Under the pieces are notes generated by a model that made no database searches, had not been told where the DNA came from, and saw only the letters and a program-made list of their open reading frames with translations. Below are positions 1-6,370 of a stretch of 6,370 nt of DNA, piece by piece. The first letter of the stretch is position 1; each line of letters begins with the position of its first letter. The stretch is taken from positions 1 through 6,370 of the forward strand of contig JANXVQ010000183.1 of assembly GCA_025351545.1 (NCBI GenBank), given 5' to 3'. Position numbers and translations under genes: made by a program. The stretch comes from Spirosoma sp. GTDB lineage: Bacteria > Bacteroidota > Bacteroidia > Cytophagales > Spirosomataceae.

Positions 1-77
1 CGTTGGCCGACCTGGTACGCGAACGCTGGCCGGTTGAGTGTGTCCTTCACGAAAAGCCGATACTTAGTAAGCTGTAA
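1..77 (+). CDS. Possible 3' end of an unidentified gene (partial)
   Basis: One plus-strand frame is open from the left edge to a TAA at 75-77. Read from base 3, it gives 24 residues starting LADLVRERWPVEC and ending PILSKL. The codons look coding: most third positions are G or C, and the peptide has the charged and hydrophobic mix of a normal protein C-terminus. It would converge on the aldo/keto reductase gene with only 24 bases between the two stop codons. I do not recognise the family. An open stretch of this length can occur by chance, and another plus-strand frame is also open here, so this is tentative. The true start lies outside the window. Confidence 0.35.
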   Translation, partial: LADLVRERWPVECVLHEKPILSKL

Positions 78-101
78 TGCCTTAACTGAAGGGGAAATTA
101 A

Positions 102-938
102 TCACTCAATCCCGCGCGGATCATTGGCAATACGGGTATTGTCGTAAAACGTGTCCATCAAGATCATGTCTTCGTTGGAGATGGTGAAATTCAGTACATT
201 GAAGTTCTCCTGAATGCGTTCTCGATTTACCGATTTTGGGATCGTAACAACGCCGTGTTGTAATGACCACCTTATTAGGATTTGGTAGGTCGATTTGTCA
301 TATTTCCTGGCCAGCGCAACTAACTTTGGATCATCCTGTTTCTGGCCCCGTACCAGGGGCGCGTAGCTTTCGGATTGAATATTTTTTTTGTGGCAGTAGT
401 CAAGTACCTCAGGTAGATAGCAGTAAGGACTCAACTCAATCTGACTGACAGCGGGTATAATCATGGCTTCGGTCAGGAGCTAGTCTATATGGACCGGGTA
501 GTGATTTGAGAGGCCAATGGCTCTGGCACGCCCGTCGGTATAAATTTTTTCGAGTGCTTTCCAGGTTTCGTGCCGATGTTCCTTTATTGGCCAATGAATA
601 AGGTATAAGTCGACTACATCAACGCCCAGCCGTTCCAGGCTTCGGTTAAAGGCACGCAATGTTTTTGTATAGCCCTGATCTTCGTTCCAGACTTTAGTTG
701 TAATAAAAATATCGCTTCGGGGAATACCACTCGATCGGATGGCATCGGCTACTTCGCGTTCGTTGCCGTAGGCGGCAGCCGTGTCAATTAATCGGCAACC
801 GGCTTCAAGCGCCCACTCAATAGCTAATTGTACCTCATTATTTTGCTTGGGAGTGTGGACTCCAATGCCTAGCAAGGGCATTTCGACACCATTATTGAGT
901 GTAGTAGATGGTATAACCATACGGTCTGGTTGTTTCAT
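102..938 (-). pseudogene. Aldo/keto reductase gene interrupted by one in-frame amber stop
   Basis: The family reduces aldehydes and ketones with NADPH in the cytoplasm on a TIM-barrel fold. Reading from ATG at 938 gives 152 codons, then TAG at 480-482. The same frame continues without another stop to TGA-free codon 278 and a terminal stop at 102-104, which is the usual family length (about 270-280). The first part holds the full catalytic tetrad: D52 and Y57 (LIDTAAAYGNE), K82 (TTKVWNED) and H115 (LYLIHWP). The second part holds QIELSPY (about 166-172) and the cofactor-phosphate motif IPKS (233-236) with R239 and R241. Across the break the protein reads SNHYPVHID-stop-LLTEA, where relatives continue straight through, so one base change (for example CAG to TAG) explains it. 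The truncated 152-residue product would lack the cofactor-binding half. It is divergent from the Wzi-like gene. No Shine-Dalgarno site is visible. Confidence 0.85.
480..482 (-). other. In-frame TAG nonsense codon in the reductase
   Basis: The minus-strand codons read GTC CAT ATA GAC TAG CTC CTG ACC. The flanking codons on both sides encode family-typical sequence with no change of frame, so this is a point nonsense codon and not a frameshift. The DUF4394 gene (TAG at 4241-4243) and carB (TAG at 5653-5655) both use TAG as their natural stop, so the codon is not reassigned in this genome. The base after the stop is C, which is a relatively leaky context in other bacteria, but readthrough is only a possibility. 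Confidence 0.85.
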
Positions 939-1016
939 AGGTAGTACTTGAAAATACGGCGAGATGTTTTAAGAAATCTGCAGTTTAGCAAGCAAACGCA
1001 ATTGACTATTGTACCG

Positions 1017-1024
1017 TATGTTTG
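1017..1024 (+). promoter_or_regulatory. Candidate Bacteroidota -7 promoter box for the Wzi-like gene
   Basis: TATGTTTG is an exact match to the Bacteroidota -7 consensus TAnnTTTG. It lies 32 bases before the ATG at 1057, giving a plausible short leader. I see no good TTG -33 element at the usual spacing: the nearest upstream TTG (1002-1004) leaves only 12 bases between the boxes, where about 19-21 is typical. It is therefore a candidate only. Confidence 0.35.
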
Positions 1025-1056
1025 TCTAGCGACACCATTTTAACCTTTTCCAGGCT

Positions 1057-2556
1057 ATGCGAGTACTCTACTTGATTACGGTTATTTGTCTTACTGGTTT
1101 ATCATGGTCTTTGGCACAACCGGTTTCATCAACTGGTGCAGTACGGTATTCTGTCGAAGTTGGTGGGTTGGCGACATCAGCGCCACAAAATCCTTTTTGG
1201 CTGCGTACAAATCAATATAACACGGTTCCGCTACGAGGTTCGTTTGGGACGTTTCGAGTGGGTATGGCACGAGAATATAAACCCCGGTTAGATTCGACCG
1301 CTAAACGTAAGTCCCGTTTCGACTGGGGGTTTGGACTATATGCCGTCGCCAATGCCGGTCCTACGCCAACAACCGACAATCCGGCGGTAATCTTGCCTGA
1401 CGCTTATATGAAAGTGCGTTTTGGTATTGTGGAATTATACGGCGGCAATCGGCGTGAAGTGTTTGGATTGGGCGATACGCTGTTGACATCGGGTTTTGTC
1501 GCCTGGTCGGGGAATGCCCAGCCTTTTCCGAAAATCCAGCTACATACACCGGATTTTGTGCCGTTGGGATTTACAAAAAAGCTGCTGGCCTTTCGGGCGG
1601 GCTATGCTCACGGCTGGTTTACGAATTCATACATTCAGGGCAGCTACCTCCACCAGAAATATTTTTATGCTCGTATCGGTAAACCAAACTGGCGTTTTCG
1701 GTTGTACGGCGGTTTGAATCATCAGGTGCAGTGGGGTGGCCATGCCGATTATTTAATTGGGACACCACTGGCCGTGAACGGGCATCTGTCAACGTCATTT
1801 CAAGACTATTTATCACTCGTAGTTGGTGTATATCCTGATGCCCTGGAAAACGCTCGATTTACGAGTTTCGATGGTACGAATCGCCTGGGCAATCACGTTG
1901 GCAGCTACGATGTGGCCCTGGAATGGAAAGGTGACAGGAGCAACTGGCTGCTCTATCATCAGCATATGTATGACGATGCGTCGGGGTTAGCTTTACAAAA
2001 TGTGCCGGACGGGCTGACGGGTTTACGATATCTCAACCACTCGAAGGCGAACACCCGGTTTCGATTTCAGCGTGTTGTATTGGAATGGCTAAGCACAACC
2101 GATCAGAGCGGCCCAACCTTCGACCCAACAGCCCGATATCAGGGGGCCGACAACTACTTCAATCATAGCCAATACATTCAGGGCTGGTCATACCGGGGCA
2201 GTACAATTGGCACCCCGTTTATTATGCCACGTGCCGATTTAATCCCTGAAATAGGCAATGGTTTTGCTGGCAACGGCTATTATCCGAATAACCGGGTTGT
2301 GGCCTGGTATCTGGGGGGTACAGGAACCGTTCGACGTGGTCCTACTCTAACGACGCGTATTGCCTATAGCCGCAATTTCGGGTCCTATAAACAACCTTAT
2401 CCACAGGTATTCCATCAGTTATCCACATCGCTGGCGGCTCAATGGCCTATCAGTAAACTGCCCGGTCTTCTGCTCACAACATCGTTCGCTATGGACCGGG
2501 GTGAGTTGCTGACCAATAATTTCGCGAGTTATGTAAGTTTGAAGAAAGTTTGGTAA
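1057..2556 (+). CDS. Capsule assembly Wzi-family outer-membrane protein
   Basis: The 499-residue product starts with a clear secretion signal: MRVLYLITVICLTGLSWSLA, a hydrophobic core with likely cleavage after A20. The mature part opens with the pattern typical of Bacteroidota Wzi-like proteins, including NPFWLRTNQY (45-54) followed by VPL. It continues with many alternating aromatic and polar stretches rich in Tyr, Trp, Asn and Gly (for example YGGNRREVFGLGDT near 128-141), as expected for transmembrane beta-strands. The chain ends KKVW, an aromatic C-terminal residue as usual for outer-membrane barrels. In Escherichia coli, Wzi is an outer-membrane lectin that anchors capsular polysaccharide. 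Whether this protein binds capsule is inferred from the family name only, because no polysaccharide export or glycosyltransferase gene is in the window. The gene stands alone, divergent from the reductase, with 148 bases before the next start. Confidence 0.8.
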   Translation: MRVLYLITVICLTGLSWSLAQPVSSTGAVRYSVEVGGLATSAPQNPFWLRTNQYNTVPLRGSFGTFRVGMAREYKPRLDSTAKRKSRFDWGFGLYAVANAGPTPTTDNPAVILPDAYMKVRFGIVELYGGNRREVFGLGDTLLTSGFVAWSGNAQPFPKIQLHTPDFVPLGFTKKLLAFRAGYAHGWFTNSYIQGSYLHQKYFYARIGKPNWRFRLYGGLNHQVQWGGHADYLIGTPLAVNGHLSTSFQDYLSLVVGVYPDALENARFTSFDGTNRLGNHVGSYDVALEWKGDRSNWLLYHQHMYDDASGLALQNVPDGLTGLRYLNHSKANTRFRFQRVVLEWLSTTDQSGPTFDPTARYQGADNYFNHSQYIQGWSYRGSTIGTPFIMPRADLIPEIGNGFAGNGYYPNNRVVAWYLGGTGTVRRGPTLTTRIAYSRNFGSYKQPYPQVFHQLSTSLAAQWPISKLPGLLLTTSFAMDRGELLTNNFASYVSLKKVW

Positions 2557-2704
2557 CACGTTCATAATGAGTAGTGTAGTTTTAATCGTTAAACTATTTT
2601 AATCTATTTTTAATTTATTTGAATCCGTTTTGAGCGGGCACACGTATAGTCAAGTAAGGTTATTTTTCGATTTATTACTGAATAATTTTTCAACGAGAGA
2701 AGCT

Positions 2705-4243
2705 ATGACTATGCTTTACAAAAAACACCTTCCTGTTGTCGCTGGATTGCTAACGATTGGCCTTGCATTGACACTCAACTCCTGTCAGGACCACCGCCTG
2801 TCTCCCGATCCGGCTACGCTACCCGATGCTACGATTTATGCACTGAGCGATGCCAACCAACTGATTCGGCTGAATACCAGGAGCTTAAGTACTCCTCTCG
2901 CCACGATGGGCATCACTGGCGCAAGCCTTCAGAATGGCGAACGAATCGTGTCGATTGATTTCCGGCCGGCCACGGGGCAGTTGTATGGCGTGAGCAACAT
3001 GAGCCGCCTGTTTGTTATAAATACAGCAACGGGAGAAGCCCGCTCATTAACCACTAGTGCCTTTACACCAGCTATTGCGGGCAGTATTGTTGGCATAGAT
3101 TTTAATCCGACTGTTGATCGTATCCGGCTGGTTACAAACACCGGTCAGAATTTGCGGCTTAACCCCGAAACGGGTACAGTGGCAGCGGTCGACGGCCCGA
3201 TCAATGGCGCATCGAGTGCCATGATTTCGGAAGTGGCTTACACCAACAATCGGGCAGGCGTAACAACCACAACGTTGTATGATATTGATCCAGCCACAGA
3301 TCGGCTGTATATACAGAATCCGCCAAACAACGGCACTTTAACGGATGTTGGGCCATTGGGTTTAGACATTACCGGTTCGGCGGGTTTCGATATTGCTCCC
3401 GACGGAAATGGATTGGTTGCGGTAACGTTTAATGGCAGTTCTGAACTGCAACAAATTAATCTTACAACCGGTCGTCTGCAAAAACTGGGCAACCTGCCCG
3501 GCACAATTATTGGTATGGCTATTCCAACCGAGCCCGTTGCTTACGCCATTGATGGGACGAATAATCTGCTCATTTTCAATCCCCTAAATCCCGCACCGAT
3601 TACAAAAGCTATTACGGGTCTTCAATCGGGCGAAATGATTTATGGCATCGATTTCCGGCCCGTAAATGGCCAGTTATACGCTATTGGCAGCACCAGTCGG
3701 CTATATACAATCAATACATCCAGTGGTGCGGCTGCTTTGGTTGGAACAGGCCCATTGAGCACGCTACTGGCTGGAAATGACGTTGGCTTTGACTTCAACC
3801 CTACCGTCGACCGTATTCGGGTCACGACGAATACAGGCCAGAATTTACGATTGAACCCAAATGACGGCACTGTTGCCTTCATAGATGGCGCCCTGAATCC
3901 GGGAACGCCGAACGTAACAGCATCGGCTTATACCAATAACTTCGCCGGAGCTACAACAACCACGCTCTACAATATTGATACACAGGGCGCTACGGCTATG
4001 CTGGTTCGGCAAATGCCTCCAAACGATGGTACGTTGACAACTATAGGGCCACTGGGTTTTTCCGCTGAGGGTGCTAATGGGTTTGATATTGGCGGTACAT
4101 CGGGTACGGCTTATGCCTTGCTGCGATCAAATAACTCGACCCGAATTTACACGATCAACCTGACAAATGGTTCTTCTTCACCGGGTGCTCTATTGCCCGG
4201 CAATCCAACAGTTCGCGGGTTTGCCCTTGGGTTAGGTTTCTAG
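2705..4243 (+). CDS. Lipoprotein with two tandem DUF4394 domains
   Basis: From ATG at 2705 the protein is 512 residues. It begins with a lipoprotein signal: basic KKH, a hydrophobic stretch, then the lipobox LNSC with C27 as the lipidation site, so it is probably anchored in the outer membrane or periplasm. I chose this start because the signal sequence fits it. The same frame opens earlier, at a TTG at 2630, but that would put 25 unlikely residues before the signal. The rest is two copies of a unit of about 231 residues (roughly 41-275 and 276-512). Matching landmarks are IDFRP at 84-88 and 315-319, and DFNPTVDRIR at 132-141 and 363-372. Each copy also has SRL(F/Y)-INT-G, NTGQNLRLNP, TTTTLY and GTLT-GPLG. 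The motifs look like beta-propeller blades, an inference. The role of DUF4394 is unknown to me. A strong terminator follows. Confidence 0.85.
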   Translation: MTMLYKKHLPVVAGLLTIGLALTLNSCQDHRLSPDPATLPDATIYALSDANQLIRLNTRSLSTPLATMGITGASLQNGERIVSIDFRPATGQLYGVSNMSRLFVINTATGEARSLTTSAFTPAIAGSIVGIDFNPTVDRIRLVTNTGQNLRLNPETGTVAAVDGPINGASSAMISEVAYTNNRAGVTTTTLYDIDPATDRLYIQNPPNNGTLTDVGPLGLDITGSAGFDIAPDGNGLVAVTFNGSSELQQINLTTGRLQKLGNLPGTIIGMAIPTEPVAYAIDGTNNLLIFNPLNPAPITKAITGLQSGEMIYGIDFRPVNGQLYAIGSTSRLYTINTSSGAAALVGTGPLSTLLAGNDVGFDFNPTVDRIRVTTNTGQNLRLNPNDGTVAFIDGALNPGTPNVTASAYTNNFAGATTTTLYNIDTQGATAMLVRQMPPNDGTLTTIGPLGFSAEGANGFDIGGTSGTAYALLRSNNSTRIYTINLTNGSSSPGALLPGNPTVRGFALGLGF

Positions 4244-4263
4244 TTTTCTAGTTTATTTCGTTT

Positions 4264-4305
4264 AACGGCCTGCCTTGTTTATGAACAAGGCAGGCCGTTT
4301 TTTTT
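4264..4305 (+). terminator. Intrinsic terminator after the DUF4394 gene
   Basis: A perfect 16-bp stem (4264-4279 pairing with 4284-4299) closes a TATG loop. The stem has a GC-rich core (CGGCCTGCC), and a run of eight T follows at 4298-4305. It begins 20 bases after the stop codon of the lipoprotein gene. There is no T-run on the other side, so it should act on plus-strand transcripts only. Confidence 0.92.
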
Positions 4306-4416
4306 ATATAGAAAAAACAGCTGATGGCGTACTGGTGTCAAACCAGCAGACCTGCCGACTTACAGTTTTTGATAATTACTATTTGGAAAATAGTATAATA
4401 ACAATACGATTAACCG

Positions 4417-4449
4417 TTCCCTAAATTCTAAATATGAGGATTTAGGGAA
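4417..4449. repeat. Inverted repeat upstream of the dioxygenase gene
   Basis: TTCCCTAAAT (4417-4426) and ATTTAGGGAA (4440-4449) are perfect reverse complements. Counting one G-T wobble and two more pairs inward, the stem reaches 13 bp around a 7-base loop (4430-4436). It sits 91 bases before the ATG at 4541 in an otherwise AT-rich, non-coding gap (4306-4540). It could be a two-fold operator for a regulator, or an RNA hairpin. It lacks a directly adjacent T-run, so a terminator is less likely, although a five-T stretch follows at 4456-4460. No confident promoter could be placed relative to it. Confidence 0.6.
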
Positions 4450-4540
4450 TACACCTTTTTATATAGTTATACTATTACATTCGCGATACATAATTGAAAA
4501 TTAGGTAGTTATGGGGAAATTATAATAGATTACTAATATT

Positions 4541-5503
4541 ATGAAGAACGTTTCCGTTGCCAAAAGAATGAATCTGCCTTGGGTTGAATCGCCATTTTTT
4601 GATGATCTGCTACTGAAAAAGGAGCTTACGCCTGAGCAACATGAAATGGTTACTCACTATAATCGTGAAGGTTTTTTAGTGCTGCGCCAACAGGTGAGCC
4701 ATGAACTAATTGATCGTACGTTGCAGAAAATTGGGGGTGATTATCCGGCTACTGTTGGCGAAGAGCCTACCCGACATCAGGACCTTTGGAAAAAGTACGA
4801 TTCGGTACGCGAGTTAGCCAGCCAGGCACAAATTTTCGATGTGCTGAGGTTACTGTACGACCGGGAACCCATTCCATTTCAGACACTTAATTTTAAGTTT
4901 GGTACGCAGCAACGGGCGCACTCCGATACAATCCACTTTAGCAGTACGCCCGCCCGGTTTATGTGTGGTGTATGGGTAGCTATGGAAGAAACCAATGTCA
5001 ATAATGGGCCATTGTTTTATTATCCTCGCTCGCACCGTCAGGAAGAATTTAATTATTTTGATATTGGCATTGAAGCGGAAGAAAACTATGCTGAATACCA
5101 TAATTATGAAGATTTTATGGAGGAATTTATGGAGGCAAAAGGGTATAAACGTCAGGAAATTCACATGCAGAAAGGCGATGTGCTAATCTGGTCGTCGAAT
5201 CTTGTGCACGGCGGTATGCCGATCAAAGGTGGCAACGTAACTCGCTGGTCGCAGGTAACGCATTATTATTTTGAGGGTTGTATGTACTACTCCCCCCGAT
5301 TTTCAGATATGTTCTCTAAAAACCTCAACCTCAGGCATGTGATCAACATTGCCACGGGAAAAGTGGTACAGCATAGTGAGAACGGGAAACCCATCGAAAC
5401 GATAAATACAGGCCATTTTCGCTACGCTGTCAGTCACAATTTTACGCTGCCGATACTTGTGAAAGAGGTCATTAAAAAATTAATCGGCAAAAAACCGTTT
5501 TAA
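4541..5503 (+). CDS. PhyH (phytanoyl-CoA dioxygenase) family Fe(II)/2-oxoglutarate oxygenase
   Basis: The 320-residue cytoplasmic protein has the PhyH-family fold signature. The iron ligands are H127 and D129 (AHSDTIHF) and H223 (SNLVHGG), with R235 (NVTRWS) as the likely 2-oxoglutarate carboxylate binder. NGPLFYYPRSHR (155-166) matches the family's NGPL-PGSH element, and KGDV (211-214) precedes the distal His. Such enzymes hydroxylate or otherwise oxidise small molecules or sugar/lipid intermediates using O2 and 2-oxoglutarate; the substrate cannot be told from sequence. Residues 168-201 form an unusually Glu-, Tyr- and Phe-rich insert. The C-terminus is basic (VKEVIKKLIGKKPF). ATG at 4541 is the first start, but M10 (4568), opening MNLPWVESPFF, is a credible alternative because no ribosome site favours either. 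The gene is monocistronic: terminators lie on both sides and carB is convergent. Confidence 0.85.
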   Translation: MKNVSVAKRMNLPWVESPFFDDLLLKKELTPEQHEMVTHYNREGFLVLRQQVSHELIDRTLQKIGGDYPATVGEEPTRHQDLWKKYDSVRELASQAQIFDVLRLLYDREPIPFQTLNFKFGTQQRAHSDTIHFSSTPARFMCGVWVAMEETNVNNGPLFYYPRSHRQEEFNYFDIGIEAEENYAEYHNYEDFMEEFMEAKGYKRQEIHMQKGDVLIWSSNLVHGGMPIKGGNVTRWSQVTHYYFEGCMYYSPRFSDMFSKNLNLRHVINIATGKVVQHSENGKPIETINTGHFRYAVSHNFTLPILVKEVIKKLIGKKPF

Positions 5504-5572
5504 ACTAAACAGTTGAGCAGTAGGCGAGTCGTTTTTAATAGTTGCGCTAGATTGGTAATTTTCGAAAACGGT

Positions 5573-5634
5573 TTAAAGTATAAAGCCCAAACAGGCCCTT
5601 AATTATAAGGGCCTGTTTGGGCTTTATACTTTAA
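5573..5634. terminator. Perfect 29-bp hairpin, probable bidirectional terminator
   Basis: Bases 5573-5601 pair without a mismatch to 5606-5634 around an ATTA loop; one further T-G wobble (5572/5635) can extend it. The core is GC-rich (GCCCAAACAGGCCC) and the outer third is AT-rich, so on each strand the GC core is followed by TTTATACTTTAA, a broken U-rich tail. It lies midway between two convergent stops, 69 bases after the dioxygenase stop and 18 bases from the carB stop, where a shared terminator is expected. The stem is much longer than a terminator needs, so a mobile palindromic repeat cannot be excluded. Confidence 0.8.
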
Positions 5635-5652
5635 GAGGCCTTAAATTTGATT

Positions 5653-6370
5653 CTACCGACTCAAATATAAATTCCGTTCTGAGTACACTTTCTGGAAGAA
5701 ATCATCCGTCAGATCGTCGATGAAGTAGATGCCCTCACCAGTCGATTTCATTTCGGGACCAAGTTCTTTATTTACGTTCGGGAATTTGCTGAACGAGAAC
5801 ACTGGAATCTTGATGGCGTACCCTTTTTTCACCGGTTTGAAATCGAAATCTTTCACCTTTTTGAAGCCCAGCATCACCTTTGTGGCGTAGTTGACATAAG
5901 GTTCCTGATAAGCTTTACAGATGAATGGCACCGTACGACTGGCACGCGGGTTGGCTTCGATGATGTAGACCACCTCGTTTTTGATGGCAAACTGAATATT
6001 GATCAGACCAACAGTTTGGAGAGCGAGAGCGATTTTTTTGGTATGCTCCTCGATTTGTCGGATCACGTTCTCGCTCAAATCGAACGTTGGCAGCACAGCA
6101 TAGGAGTCGCCGGAGTGAATACCCGCCGGTTCTATATGCTCCATGATGCCAATGATATATACATCTTCACCGTCGCAAATGGCGTCGGCTTCGGCTTCAA
6201 TGGCGTTTTCGAGAAAATGGTCGAGCAGGATGTTATTATCAGGAATATCTTCCAGAATCTTCATCACATGCTGTTCCAGCTCGTTTTCGTTGATGACGAT
6301 TTTCATGTTCTGACCGCCCAGCACATAGCTTGGCCGAACCAGCAATGGAAATCCCAACTCCCGCGACAAC
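5653..6370 (-). CDS. carB: Carbamoyl-phosphate synthase large subunit, C-terminal part (partial)
   Basis: This is the end of the enzyme that makes carbamoyl phosphate from bicarbonate, ammonia (from the glutaminase subunit CarA) and two ATP, for pyrimidine and arginine synthesis in the cytoplasm. The visible 238 codons are the second ATP-grasp (carbamate kinase) half: RPSYVLGGQ, then LLDHFLENAIEAEADAICDG, MEHIEPAGIHSGDS, and the metal/ATP ligands Q126, E138 and N140 (IQFAIKNEVVYIIEANPRA). The protein then runs through LGPEMKSTGEGI and stops at YLSR (TAG, 5653-5655). The E. coli protein (1073 residues) continues after LGPEMRSTGE with an allosteric MGS-like domain; here only about 30 residues remain, so that domain is absent. 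The 5' part lies beyond the right edge, and the frame is still open there. The TTG at 6367-6369 is an internal Leu codon, not a start. Confidence 0.95.
   Translation of the reverse strand, partial: LSRELGFPLLVRPSYVLGGQNMKIVINENELEQHVMKILEDIPDNNILLDHFLENAIEAEADAICDGEDVYIIGIMEHIEPAGIHSGDSYAVLPTFDLSENVIRQIEEHTKKIALALQTVGLINIQFAIKNEVVYIIEANPRASRTVPFICKAYQEPYVNYATKVMLGFKKVKDFDFKPVKKGYAIKIPVFSFSKFPNVNKELGPEMKSTGEGIYFIDDLTDDFFQKVYSERNLYLSR

Noticed and set aside
263..448. Plus-strand open frame across the reductase gene, and similar antisense frames inside the Wzi-like, DUF4394 and dioxygenase genes
   Set aside because: They lie opposite or out of frame within genes whose motifs are clear, and their peptides show no family features. 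They are shadow frames.
2577..2596. TAGTTT ... AAACTA hairpin after the Wzi-like gene followed by TTTT
   Set aside because: It has only 6 AT-rich pairs around an 8-base loop, too weak to call a terminator. The region is AT-rich and produces such matches by chance.
2614..2621. TTTATTTG as a -7 promoter box for the DUF4394 gene
   Set aside because: It has one mismatch to TAnnTTTG in a very AT-rich stretch and no convincing -33 element, so it cannot be distinguished from background.
2630..2704. 25-residue N-terminal extension of the DUF4394 protein from a TTG codon
   Set aside because: It would bury the lipoprotein signal inside the chain. ATG at 2705 puts the basic, hydrophobic and lipobox parts in the normal order, so the upstream open codons are taken as leader.
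4324..4398. Small open frame (24 codons, starting MAYWCQTSRP) between the terminator and the dioxygenase gene
   Set aside because: It is too short to separate from chance, has no ribosome site, and shows no recognisable family.
5491..5574. AAACCGTTTT (5492-5501) and its reverse complement AAAACGGTTT (5565-5574)
   Set aside because: It is a 10-bp inverted match with 63 bases between the arms. One arm overlaps the end of the dioxygenase coding sequence and the other touches the 29-bp hairpin, so it is probably coincidental.
1..6370. A hidden multi-gene system (defence, mobile element, biosynthetic cluster, CRISPR)
   Set aside because: No repeat arrays, transposase, integrase, nuclease, toxin-antitoxin pair or operon-like cluster is visible. 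The genes are separately spaced and functionally unrelated.

Overview
The window looks like ordinary chromosomal DNA of a Bacteroidota bacterium, most likely of the order Cytophagales and close to Spirosoma. I infer this from protein style, not from a search. The carB C-terminus has the wording I associate with that group, there is a Bacteroidota-type Wzi capsule/outer-membrane protein, and there is a DUF4394 lipoprotein. One clean TAnnTTTG-type -7 box is present, and clear Shine-Dalgarno sites are absent.

Layout, left to right. Positions 1-77 may hold the last 24 codons of an unidentified plus-strand gene. Positions 102-938 (minus) are an aldo/keto reductase gene with all four catalytic residues, interrupted by one in-frame TAG at codon 153 and otherwise complete. 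A 118-base divergent intergenic region follows. Positions 1057-2556 (plus) encode a secreted outer-membrane beta-barrel of the Wzi family. Positions 2705-4243 (plus) encode a lipoprotein made of two tandem DUF4394 units and end in a textbook intrinsic terminator (4264-4305). An AT-rich gap (4306-4540) carries a strong inverted repeat just upstream of a PhyH-family iron/2-oxoglutarate dioxygenase gene (4541-5503, plus). Between that gene and the convergent carB gene lies a perfect 29-bp hairpin (5573-5634), probably a terminator for both. The 3' end of carB (pyrimidine and arginine synthesis) runs off the right edge on the minus strand.

The genes do not form an obvious pathway. Two encode envelope proteins (Wzi-like, DUF4394 lipoprotein), two encode stand-alone oxidoreductases, and one is housekeeping. 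Each has its own intergenic region and no operon is evident. I found no CRISPR array, tRNA, rRNA, transposase, phage gene or defence system. The items most worth a second look are the single nonsense codon in the reductase, the two long palindromes flanking the dioxygenase gene, and the carB protein ending without the usual allosteric domain.
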